A DNA stretch of 20,099 bases from assembly GCA_027717925.1 (NCBI GenBank), contig JALLON010000016.1, positions 1 to 20,099 on the forward strand, in the 5' to 3' direction. Below the pieces are notes generated by a model. That model did not search any database. It had not been told where the DNA came from and saw only the letters and a list, made by a program, of their open reading frames with translations. The stretch is from Acidobacteria bacterium AH-259-G07 (GTDB taxonomy: Bacteria > Acidobacteriota > UBA6911 > RPQK01 > JADFOI01). The number at the start of each line of letters is the position of its first letter. Position 1 is the first letter of the stretch. Positions 6,914 through 14,062 of the stretch are shown piece by piece. The translations under genes and the position numbers were made by a program.

Positions 6914-7537
6914 ATGAAGAAAGCAGAAAAAGAGAAATACGAAGAGCGCATCAGGGAGCTTGAAGAACGGATTAAAGAATTGGAAGCACAATCCAAAAAG
7001 GCCGCCGAGGAAGAAAGTGAGCAAGCTACAGAAGAAGGAGCTGCCGCTGGTATTCTTGAAACTTTAGGTAAAAGTTTTGGCTTGAGTGGATTGATCAAGA
7101 GCGTATCCAAGATGCCAGAGTTCCAGGATCGCCTGGCAGAGATTGACGAAGAGTTACGTAAAAGACTGAAAGAAACTCCACTGAAAAGATCGGGCGGTCG
7201 TGGCGTTAGAGGGATGCCTCCCGGGGTTAGCGCTCGAAGGCCAAGGCGAAGGACTGTCCGGACGAGAGAAGAGCCGGCTCCTGAGCCGTCTCGCCAGATC
7301 GACATATTTGACGAAGACGATCACGTCTTGGTGGTGTGCGAGATTCCCGGGTCTGAGGAAGACAAAATTGATATTAAGCTGAACAAAGATAAACTGTCCA
7401 TTACCGCAGATACATTTCGTCGCAAAGGCGGAAGTTTCCAAAAAGAGATCATATTGCCCTGTATCCCGGAGGGAGAATTATCCCAAAGCTACAAAAATGG
7501 GATTCTTCGGGCAAAGATTATGAAAGCAAAAGAATGA
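6914..7537 (+). CDS. GvpH-like small heat-shock (Hsp20) protein with coiled-coil N-terminus
   Basis: I start it at ATG 6914, with GGAG at 6904-6907 upstream; an in-frame TTG at 6899 is less likely. About 207 residues. Residues 1-40 form a charged coiled coil (EKYEERIRELEERIKELEAQ). A middle region (LGKSFGLSGLIKSVSKMPEF) and a basic linker follow. The last 85 residues are an alpha-crystallin-like domain beginning with IDIFDEDDHVLVVCEIPG and ending with the YKNGILRAKI strand typical of Hsp20. GvpH proteins of gas vesicle clusters are Hsp20-like, and GvpK follows directly, so this assignment is good. The same domain closes the fusion protein at 14063-14968 (LMDLFDEEDHIVFVMEL). It probably keeps Gvp subunits from aggregating in the cytoplasm. 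Confidence 0.85.
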   Translation: MKKAEKEKYEERIRELEERIKELEAQSKKAAEEESEQATEEGAAAGILETLGKSFGLSGLIKSVSKMPEFQDRLAEIDEELRKRLKETPLKRSGGRGVRGMPPGVSARRPRRRTVRTREEPAPEPSRQIDIFDEDDHVLVVCEIPGSEEDKIDIKLNKDKLSITADTFRRKGGSFQKEIILPCIPEGELSQSYKNGILRAKIMKAKE

Positions 7538-7595
7538 GCAGTCGTCGATCCAAAATTAGACACCATTTCACTATTGCAGCCCACAGGGAGTTGTT

Positions 7596-7922
7596 GTGCC
7601 CATAGACATTAACGAAAGCAATCTGAAACACGGTGTTCTGGGCTTGGTGATTGCTCTGGTAGAGATCATTCGTGACGCCCTGAAACTGCAGGCATTAAGG
7701 CGCATGGAAGGAGGGAGTCTCACGGAGGAGGAGACAGACAGGTTGGGGAGGGCTTTGAAAGAGCTCGATGTTGTGCTTGAACAGATAAAGGAGGAGCAAG
7801 GCGTAACGGAGGCAGTGCGCTCAGTCAGAGAGGGGCTGGACGATGTCGTAGACGACGTTCTGGATCAAATGATTAATCCCGCAAAGTGGGAAGAAGGAGT
7901 TAAGCACAGCCAAGAGGGATGA
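7596..7922 (+). CDS. gvpK: Gas vesicle protein GvpK
   Basis: A 108-residue protein starting at GTG 7596 after AGGGAG (7585-7590). It carries the hallmark of the GvpK family: LVIALVEIIRDALKLQALRR, then MEGGSLTEEETDRLG and a helix with LDVVLEQIK. GvpK is a small conserved helical accessory protein needed for gas vesicle formation; its exact role is not settled. Together with GvpF/L at 9134 it is the strongest sign that this is a genuine gas-vesicle-related cluster. It overlaps the following membrane-protein gene by ATGA. Confidence 0.93.
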   Translation: MPIDINESNLKHGVLGLVIALVEIIRDALKLQALRRMEGGSLTEEETDRLGRALKELDVVLEQIKEEQGVTEAVRSVREGLDDVVDDVLDQMINPAKWEEGVKHSQEG

Positions 7923-8257
7923 CAAGGCAATTGATCGCTGTCGCTGATTGCGAGACCGTAAGGGCAATATTAGCTGCATCGTTGACCTTAACGGCGATGC
8001 TTGTAGGGCTCCTTGGCTTTTTGCTTGGACAATACGAAAGCGTGAAAAAGGGGGCAAAGTTTATTTCGAGACCTTATCGTAACCTTGCTATTGGCATGAC
8101 TGTCCTCTTTTTTCTAGGCGTAATAACATCCTTCCTCGCGCTCTTTTATGTCCTGGGCTGGTTAAGTAACCCTTCTATCGTAGTGATATTTTTCATCCTG
8201 GTGCTCGTGGCTATGCTAGTGGGGGTTTTAATGACAGTGACAAAAGCTCTTAGATGA
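7919..8257 (+). CDS. Three-helix membrane protein, function unknown
   Basis: A 112-residue protein with three clear hydrophobic segments at about residues 14-37 (with TLTAMLVGLLGFLLG), 57-80 (with VLFFLGVITSFLALFYVL) and 86-108 (with IVVIFFILVLVAMLVGVL), and a basic loop KKGAKFISRPYR between the first two. I recognise no family. Its ATG overlaps the gvpK stop, so it is made with GvpK, which suggests a link between the shell machinery and the membrane. It is the only integral membrane protein I see in the window. It could be a client of the Get3-like ATPases or an anchor for the structure; both are speculation. Confidence 0.75.
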   Translation: MTRQLIAVADCETVRAILAASLTLTAMLVGLLGFLLGQYESVKKGAKFISRPYRNLAIGMTVLFFLGVITSFLALFYVLGWLSNPSIVVIFFILVLVAMLVGVLMTVTKALR

Positions 8258-8289
8258 GGAAGGGGTGAAGCAATATTGGAGGAAGGCAG

Positions 8290-8628
8290 ATGCTAAAAGA
8301 AAAAGGTGAACTATCGGCGAAGAAGACCCTCCTTGTGCGCGACGAACCCGCCTTGGCAGACGAAGAGATTAGAAATTTTTTGCGCGCGAACTGGGAGACA
8401 TATCACAACTGGGCTCGAGAGTTTTATGTGCATGTGGAGAAAGATCCGGAACGCTTCAGCCCCACGGATTGTGGTGAGTTAGTAGGGTTTATTGCCAAAC
8501 GGAAGGATTCCGAGTTGCGAAAATTTCTGACGGTTAATAGAGCGGTTGACCCAGATAGCGACGTTGGATGGCGATTATGCTGTATTATCGGAACTCTGGC
8601 AGTTGAAAACGGGAAAGGGAGGTCGTAG
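8290..8628 (+). CDS. Unknown 112-residue protein
   Basis: ATG 8290 is preceded by GGAGGAAG (8278-8285), a good ribosome site. The protein is soluble and mixed helical: EEIRNFLRANWETYHNWAREF, a central segment FSPTDCGELVGFIAKRKDSE and a C-terminal hydrophobic stretch VGWRLCCIIGTLAVENG. I do not recognise a family or catalytic motif. It lies 32 bases after the membrane-protein gene and 2 bases before a zinc-finger gene, so it belongs to the operon. Its three cysteines form no CxxC motif. Confidence 0.7.
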   Translation: MLKEKGELSAKKTLLVRDEPALADEEIRNFLRANWETYHNWAREFYVHVEKDPERFSPTDCGELVGFIAKRKDSELRKFLTVNRAVDPDSDVGWRLCCIIGTLAVENGKGRS

Positions 8629-8630
8629 AA

Positions 8631-9137
8631 ATGGGACGTTTGTCTAACAAGGAAGCCGACCAGTTAGCAAGAAGCGTTATCCAAAAAGCGATTGATATTG
8701 CTAAGGAGCACGGGCTTCAGCCTGAAGATGAAGATGAGGCGTTTACACAAGACTTCCTACGAAGAAGAATTATAGGGCTACATAAGAAAAGTTTGCCTTT
8801 ATATGAGAGTGATGGGCGTATCTTAGTCACGTGCGCCTACTGTCGAGGCACTGGCAAGTACCTTTTTTCTGACCGGCCGCTTTGTGGGGTGTGCAGCGGA
8901 CGAGGACACGTCCTAGTCAAGCAACCGTATCTGTCATGCGCATTCTGCGGGGGAACCGGCGTACATCCACATAGGGATCCTCTGACTTGTACTGTGTGTG
9001 GAGGTCGCGGCGTAGTAACTTTCGAGGAGCCAATTCGCAACTGTCCCGTTTGCCATGGGCGAGGTAAGGAGCCTCGTAGCGAATTGGATCTTTCTTGCTT
9101 TACGTGTTCAGGCAAGGGGGTGGGTAAGCACGTATGA
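8631..9137 (+). CDS. J-domain-less DnaJ-type zinc-finger protein (6 CxxC motifs)
   Basis: A 168-residue protein; ATG 8631 follows GGGAGGTCG. The first 60 residues are a charged helical region (NKEADQLARSVIQKAIDIAK). The rest carries six CxxCxGxG units: CAYCRGTG, CGVCSGRG, CAFCGGTG, CTVCGGRG, CPVCHGRG and CFTCSGKG. The spacers KQPYLSC and EEPIRNC match the family signature in the genes at 984, 1636 and 16588. No J domain is present. It overlaps gvpF/L by ATGA, so it is co-translated with that assembly factor. By analogy with the DnaJ zinc region it could present hydrophobic protein to the DnaK of the cluster; this is inference. Confidence 0.85.
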   Translation: MGRLSNKEADQLARSVIQKAIDIAKEHGLQPEDEDEAFTQDFLRRRIIGLHKKSLPLYESDGRILVTCAYCRGTGKYLFSDRPLCGVCSGRGHVLVKQPYLSCAFCGGTGVHPHRDPLTCTVCGGRGVVTFEEPIRNCPVCHGRGKEPRSELDLSCFTCSGKGVGKHV

Positions 9138-9901
9138 GCACAGGAAGATATTTGTATTGCATTGTGCCAGGGGCCCACAAAATCAAATTCGGTCCTGCAG
9201 GCATCGAAGATTCCGACGTTTACAGCATTTCACACAATAACCTTTCTGTCATTGTCCACGAGTGTGATGCGAAGCCCTATGACTCCAAAGATGAAAAAGT
9301 GGTGGCAAAGTGGGTGTTAAGTCACGAGAAGGTCATTGAACTGGCAATGGATAAGTTTGGTGCGGTCCTTCCCTTTAGATTCAATACGATTATTGAAGCG
9401 GAAGATGAACAGGAAGTAGACAACCATGTGTCAAATTGGCTGACTGAGGACCAGGAGACCATTAAAGAAAAGTTAGAAAAAGTAAGGGGTAAAGCTGAAT
9501 ATGGGGTCCAAATCTCGTGGGATGTTGAGGCCATTTCAAATGAAATCATAAGGGAGGATACGGAATTCCAAGCACTGGCAAAAGAAATCGAGAAGATGCC
9601 AGAGGGTTTGGCCTATATGAATCGCCAGAAGCTCGAGAACCTCTTGAAAAAAAGATTGGAGAAAGAGGCGGACATCTACTTTAAGCAATTCTACTCGGCC
9701 ATTAAAGGATGTGTGGATGATGTGAAAATTGAAAAAGTCAAGAGAGAGCCTGAACCGAGACAGATGCTCATGAATCTGTCTTGCCTTGCTTCTGACGGTG
9801 CCAGGGCCCTGGCTAAAGAATTGGAAAAGATTGAAAAACGGGACGGATTCTTTGTTCGTTTTACAGGTCCGTGGCCACCCTATAGTTTTGTGGAGGGTTA
9901 G
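9134..9901 (+). CDS. Gas vesicle protein GvpF/GvpL
   Basis: A 255-residue protein of normal length for the family. It begins with GRYLYCIVPG, as GvpF/L proteins do, then a first alpha/beta domain with DVYSISHNNLSVIVHEC, the conserved SHEKVIELAMDKFGAVLPF and RFNTI segment, a helical middle (about 95-190) and a second domain ending in RFTGPWPPYSFV. The TGPWPPYSFV ending is the clearest family mark. GvpF/L proteins bind GvpA and help nucleate the shell. F and L are paralogues and I cannot tell which this is. No second copy lies in the window, though many clusters have two. It overlaps the zinc-finger gene by ATGA and is followed after 2 bases by a PH-like gene. Confidence 0.93.
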   Translation: MSTGRYLYCIVPGAHKIKFGPAGIEDSDVYSISHNNLSVIVHECDAKPYDSKDEKVVAKWVLSHEKVIELAMDKFGAVLPFRFNTIIEAEDEQEVDNHVSNWLTEDQETIKEKLEKVRGKAEYGVQISWDVEAISNEIIREDTEFQALAKEIEKMPEGLAYMNRQKLENLLKKRLEKEADIYFKQFYSAIKGCVDDVKIEKVKREPEPRQMLMNLSCLASDGARALAKELEKIEKRDGFFVRFTGPWPPYSFVEG

Positions 9902-9903
9902 GC

Positions 9904-10326
9904 GTGGAGCGCAAGGGGGCACAGGGACGTTTCAATTTGGCACGGGACAACAAGATCCACAGCGCACTAGACCAGGTACGAATGCTGGATATGCCCAACA
10001 GTATCGACGGTGAAGCGGTCATTTATCGGGGTCAAGCAGCCTTTGATGGCGGGTCCGTTTTCAGGTCCAGCTGGAAAATGGGTCAGCTTTACTTAACTAA
10101 GGATAAATTGCTTTTCTACCAAGGGCAAAATCGAATTAGGGAAATACAACTATCTGCAATACAGGATATTAATGTGCTTGAAAGAAACTGGGTGCCTGGG
10201 AAAAAGACCCTCCAGCTATGTCTCATAGAGCAAAGTGGGGAAAGCAGAAGAAAGTCATATTTCAGTGTCAATGACGCCCACTCATGGAGAGATCACATTG
10301 AGAATTTGATTGTGAAAGAGGGGTGA
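9904..10326 (+). CDS. PH/GRAM-like domain protein
   Basis: A 140-residue protein with a GTG start 2 bases after the gvpF/L stop. Residues about 30-138 look like a pleckstrin/GRAM-type beta barrel: GEAVIYRGQAAF, the signature SSWKMGQLYLTKDKLLFYQG, then IREIQLSAIQDINVLERN, a further strand pair and a closing helix (AHSWRDHIENLIV). The W-[KR]-x-G-x-[LF]-x-LT-x-x-x-L motif recurs twice in 11156-12301 and once in 14063-14968, so one domain family was copied four times here. Bacterial PH-like domains bind proteins or lipids; which applies is not visible. The 30-residue N-terminus is basic and probably flexible. Confidence 0.75.
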   Translation: MERKGAQGRFNLARDNKIHSALDQVRMLDMPNSIDGEAVIYRGQAAFDGGSVFRSSWKMGQLYLTKDKLLFYQGQNRIREIQLSAIQDINVLERNWVPGKKTLQLCLIEQSGESRRKSYFSVNDAHSWRDHIENLIVKEG

Positions 10327-10329
10327 GTT

Positions 10330-11169
10330 ATGCCTTACCTAATAAAAAGAACAGTCCTCTATCAGAAACGGACACCACGCAGAATGGAAAGGTCAGCTGA
10401 AGCAGCACTGCGTCGTGGCAGGACTAAGTTTATGTACGCAGCCCGATACAAGACAGCTACATCAAAGGGGTATGTGCCTAAACCTACTAAGTTTTATAGA
10501 CCGATCCCGCCCAAGCCCTATACTCCAGTCCCACTGAAGCCTTACAAGCCTGTGCCTCTCAAGGATTATACCCCGGTGCCATTGAAGCCTTACAAACCTG
10601 TACCTCTCAAGGATTATACCCCGGTTCCTTTAAAGCCCTATAAGCCGGTTCCGTTGAAGCCCTACACTCCAGTGCCATTGAAGCCTTACAAACCTGTACC
10701 TCTCAAGGATTATACCCCGGTTCCTTTAAAGCCCTATAAGCCGGTACCGTTGAAGCCCTACACTCCAGTGCCACTGAAGCCTTACAAACCCGTACCTCTG
10801 AAGGATTATACCCCGGTTCCGTTGAAGCCCTATAAGCCGGTACCGTTGAAGCCCTATACTCCAGTCCCATTGAAACCTTACAAACCTGTACCTCTCAAGC
10901 CCTATACCCCGGTTCCTTTAAAGCCTTATAGGCCGGTACCGTTGAAGCCCTATACCCCGGTTCCTTTGAAGCCTTACACACCAGTTCCGGTCAAACCTTA
11001 TAGACCTGTGGGTGTGAGGCCGAAAGGGCCAAAGGGTGAGCTTATTCAAGGGGGAACTTTGAGCAGGGAAACTTGCCCTTACTGCGAAGAGACCATTGAA
11101 TTAAAGACATCTGGTGTGACTATGATCTGTCACAATTGTAAGAACAAAGTCCGATATGTCCCTGACTAA
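10330..11169 (+). CDS. Octapeptide (KPYxPVPL) repeat protein with C-terminal zinc ribbon
   Basis: A 279-residue protein. The N-terminal 60 residues are strongly basic (RTPRRMERSAEAALRRGRTK). Residues 62-229 are 21 uninterrupted octapeptides with consensus K-[PD]-Y-[TKR]-P-V-P-L; K at position 4 alternates with T, giving a 16-residue super-repeat. Such lysine-, tyrosine- and proline-rich arrays should form an extended polyproline-type rod and are rarely cytosolic enzymes. The C-terminus (about 245-279) is a zinc ribbon with CPYC and CHNC pairs. There is no signal peptide. ATG 10330 follows GAGGGGTGAG. It overlaps the shell-fusion gene by 14 bases, implying coupled translation. A scaffold or coat on the shell is inference; it does not resemble the 33-residue repeats of GvpC. 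Confidence 0.85.
   Translation: MPYLIKRTVLYQKRTPRRMERSAEAALRRGRTKFMYAARYKTATSKGYVPKPTKFYRPIPPKPYTPVPLKPYKPVPLKDYTPVPLKPYKPVPLKDYTPVPLKPYKPVPLKPYTPVPLKPYKPVPLKDYTPVPLKPYKPVPLKPYTPVPLKPYKPVPLKDYTPVPLKPYKPVPLKPYTPVPLKPYKPVPLKPYTPVPLKPYRPVPLKPYTPVPLKPYTPVPVKPYRPVGVRPKGPKGELIQGGTLSRETCPYCEETIELKTSGVTMICHNCKNKVRYVPD
10513..11016 (+). repeat. 21 tandem 24-bp repeats encoding KPYxPVPL
   Basis: The array is 21 contiguous in-frame 24-bp units. Higher-order units of 48 and 96 bp are visible as longer identical stretches, for instance the block CTCAAGGATTATACCCCGGT repeating several times. Synonymous codons vary among copies (CCG/CCA/CCT, TAT/TAC), so the amino-acid sequence is under stronger constraint than the DNA. 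Copy number is likely to vary between strains, and short-read assembly may be wrong here. Confidence 0.92.
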
Positions 11170-12301
11170 GCGTGGAGACGAAAGCACCAGCTACCTGGAG
11201 CCGGTTAGGGAACGGCATGCCACCTTAGTTGACCTGCTGGATCGCGTCCTGGATAAAGGCGTCGTACTGCACGCCGATATAATCGTTTCTGTCGCCGGCA
11301 TCCCCTTGATTGGTGTTACTCTCCGGGCAGCCCTGGCCGGAATGGAGACCATGCTGAAATACGGCATGATGGAAGCCTGGGACGAAAGCATCCGGTCGTG
11401 GGAAACAAATTACAGAAAACTAAAGCAACGCGATTTTCTCAAAAATGACCAGGTCATTCTGGATACGTTGGGGGCTCACTTTTATAAGAAAGGCATCTAC
11501 GCTGCTTGGCGATATGGTCATTTTTATCTCACGGATAACACCTTATTCCTATATCACGAAACCTATGATGAAGTTCTGTTGAAAATTGATTTAGCTCAGA
11601 TTCGCGGAATGGTTGTGAGGTCTGAGAAATCATTTACCAACCGAACCTGTGAGGTGCTTTACGTCATTGTTGATAATGAGAAGGTCCATCGTCTACGTTC
11701 GCGAGATGTCCATACCCTGAAAAATACCATCGCCACATTCGTGGCGGATAACGGCACTTATACCGGTGCGGACTTGGTGATTCCGGAATATGAGGATTCG
11801 ATTGCCACTATCTTGGCCGACGGGGAAGAAGTTACCCACCGGGGGAGACTCTGGCATCTTTACGAAGAAAATGCCGCGGGCAGCATCGCGAATACAACCT
11901 GGCGCCCAGGGAAATTGTATCTCACTAACCGCCGCCTCTGTTGGTGGTATCAAACAGAATCAAAGTTTCTACTGGATATACCCATCGAATCAATTTGCGG
12001 CTGCTATGAAGATGAGAAAAGTTGGAGTTTATTCAAGCAGGATACCCCTGTTCTGGATTTGGTTTATGAGCAGGATTCTGTTAAACGGGTGGCGTCTTTT
12101 TCAGGACAAGGCGTGGAAGATTGGCGAGAGGCCATTCAATCCGCCATAAATCAAAATGGAACGCAACCTGTCCGGGCAAAGGAATCTTGTCCAAAATGTA
12201 ACCAATTATCAGATATCGAACATTTACTGAATAAGGGCTGTTCACATTGTGGCTGGATGAGTGCCAGAATGCAAAGAAAAGCGCTGGGGGCTCCTGTCTG
12301 A
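11156..12301 (+). CDS. GvpA/J domain - two PH/GRAM-like domains - zinc ribbon fusion
   Basis: A 381-residue fusion. Residues about 22-80 are a GvpA/J/S-type shell domain: HATLVDLLDRVLDKG, VLHADIIVSVAG, PLIGVTLRAALAGMET and LKYGMMEAWD. Residues about 95-200 and 215-335 are two PH/GRAM-like domains, marked by AAWRYGHFYLTDNTLFLYH and TTWRPGKLYLTNRRLCWWY and ending in helices DVHTLKNTIATFV and EDWREAIQSAI. Residues 345-370 form a zinc ribbon (C345, C348, C362, C365; CPKC, CSHCGWMSAR) almost the same as that of the short GvpA-like protein at 1270. GvpA-type proteins are normally under 160 residues, so this is a striking architecture. ATG 11156 overlaps the repeat-protein gene by 14 bases, and its stop overlaps dnaK by TGATG. 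It may display the PH domains on a shell or act as an assembly adaptor; that is inference. Confidence 0.88.
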   Translation: MSLTKRGDESTSYLEPVRERHATLVDLLDRVLDKGVVLHADIIVSVAGIPLIGVTLRAALAGMETMLKYGMMEAWDESIRSWETNYRKLKQRDFLKNDQVILDTLGAHFYKKGIYAAWRYGHFYLTDNTLFLYHETYDEVLLKIDLAQIRGMVVRSEKSFTNRTCEVLYVIVDNEKVHRLRSRDVHTLKNTIATFVADNGTYTGADLVIPEYEDSIATILADGEEVTHRGRLWHLYEENAAGSIANTTWRPGKLYLTNRRLCWWYQTESKFLLDIPIESICGCYEDEKSWSLFKQDTPVLDLVYEQDSVKRVASFSGQGVEDWREAIQSAINQNGTQPVRAKESCPKCNQLSDIEHLLNKGCSHCGWMSARMQRKALGAPV

Positions 12302-14056
12302 TGTCAAAGGCAATTGGCATAGATCTGGGCACGACATTTTCTGTGGCTGCCTATGCAGAAGGGGGAAGAGTCAAGGTCATCCCCAATGCTGAAGGGGATC
12401 ATCTCACACCGTCCGTTGCGGCGTTTACCCGTGACGAATCGCTACTCGTAGGAAAGGTAGCCAGGGCGCAGGCCGTGGCCAATCCTGAGCGGACCATTGC
12501 ATCCATTAAAAGGCTGATGGGGTCAAATAAGAAGATCGTTATCGGTAGACAAGAACTTGCACCGCAAGAAATTTCAAGTTTTATTCTTGCTAAAGTAAAA
12601 CGGGATATCGAGGAAGCATTAGGCCAACCAGTCAAGAAAGTGGTTATTACCGTGCCCGCATATTTCGGGGACAATCAACGGCAGGCAACCATTGAAGCCG
12701 GTAAATTGGCAGGCCTGGAGGTCATGCGTATTGTCAGCGAACCGACCGCGGCGGCGCTGGCATATGGGCTGCACCTTGGAGATATTCATCACATTCTTGT
12801 GTGGGATCTTGGGGGTGGAACGTTTGATGTGTCCATTCTGGAACTGGGCGATGGCGTGTTCGAAGTGAAAGCGGTGAATGGGAATACTCATCTGGGTGGC
12901 GATGACTGGGACCAGAAGATTGTCAGTTACCTGGTTGAAGAAATCAAAACTACGACAGGCATTGATGTCAGTGATGACAGAAAAGTTTTGCAGAAATTGA
13001 AGGAGGTGGGTGAAAAGGCCAAAATTGAGTTATCGGTTAGTACGGTTGCGAAAATTCGAGTGCCAATGATTTCCAATGGTACGGATTTTAGAACAACCCT
13101 TACTCGAACAAAATTTGAGCAGCTGGGGAAGGACTTACTAAGAAAGATGGTGGAACCCACGAAACAGGCTCTGGCGGATGCCAAGCTTCAACCAGATCAT
13201 ATCGACAAGATAGTGCTGGTGGGGGGGGGCCACCAGGATGCCGTCGGTCCAAAACTTGGTCAGAGAACTGTTTGGGAAGGAGCCCTATAAAAACATCAAT
13301 CCGGATGAGGTCGTAGCAATTGGTGCGGCGGTGCAGGCGGGCGTTCTGCTGGGAGAAATCAAGGACATTGCCTTGGTAGATGTGATTCCGCTGTCGCTGG
13401 GAATCGAAGCTCAGGAAGGAATATTTGCCAAGATTATTGAGCGGAATAGTGCCATTCCCATGTCCGCGGGACAGATATTCACCACAGCAAAGGATAATCA
13501 GCCCCAGGTGGACCTGCGCATCTTTCAGGGGGAACGAGCTCTGACAGTAGACAATGGGTATCTAGGAGAATTTACGTTGGATAATATCCCTCCTGCCAAA
13601 AGAGGCATCCCTTCGATTGAAGTTACCTTCCACGTTGATGCAAATGGGGTTATTGCAGTATCGGCCCTTGATTTACATACTGAGCGAGAAAAATCAGTCA
13701 CAATAAAATCCCCGCAGCGGATGACCGATGAACAAATCCAGAGATCCATTAAGGAAGCTGAGAAATATGCTGATGAAGATGAGCAACGCAAGGAGCGTAT
13801 TTACCTGGGAATTCGGGCAGGGAACATGATTACTGCGGCGGAAATGGTGCTAGAGAAAAACGAAGGTTTAGTAAGCAGAGCGGATGTGGAGGAGCTTGAA
13901 GCAAGCATCTTTGAGGTGCAGGAGGCCTTGGCAAGCGGAGAGTCAGATAAAATCGAATTGCGGACCAAGGAACTGAAAGAACTTGTGCAGCTTGTATCTG
14001 ATCAAGTAAAGCGTAAAAAGCAGTTCCAAGATGTAGATATGCGTATTGGTGTTTGA
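12301..14056 (+). CDS. dnaK: DnaK/Hsp70 chaperone, interrupted by a G-run frameshift
   Basis: Hsp70 starting at ATG 12301 (TGATG overlap with the previous stop). It reads MSKAIGIDLGTTFSVAAY, then IVSEPTAAALAYGL, DLGGGTFDVSIL and the substrate-binding domain with DVIPLSLGIE and RRSI-like FQGERAL. The frame runs to 13290 but loses homology after the run of nine G at 13221-13229. Removing one G gives LVGGATRMPSVQNLVREL and continues in the second frame to TGA 14056, about 584 residues in all. Canonical DnaK is near 640; the C-terminal lid here is short (ends KQFQDVDMRIGV). Either a homopolymer error in the sequence or a real frameshift or phase switch explains the split. Hsp70 folds and remodels proteins with DnaJ and GrpE; here J-less zinc-finger proteins, Hsp20 and shell proteins surround it, suggesting a dedicated shell chaperone. 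No grpE or full dnaJ is present. Confidence 0.9.
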
Positions 14057-14062
14057 TCCATC

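Noticed and set aside
10513..11016. CRISPR array
   Set aside because: The 24-bp repeats are contiguous, have no spacers and are in frame throughout a coding sequence.
10330..11169. GvpC-like outer rib protein
   Set aside because: GvpC repeats are about 33 residues and helical; these are 8-residue proline-rich units. Only a functional analogy is possible.
13219..13232. Programmed ribosomal frameshift in dnaK
   Set aside because: A pure G-run without a recognised slippery heptamer or clear downstream pseudoknot, and dnaK is not known to use one; an error or phase variation is simpler.
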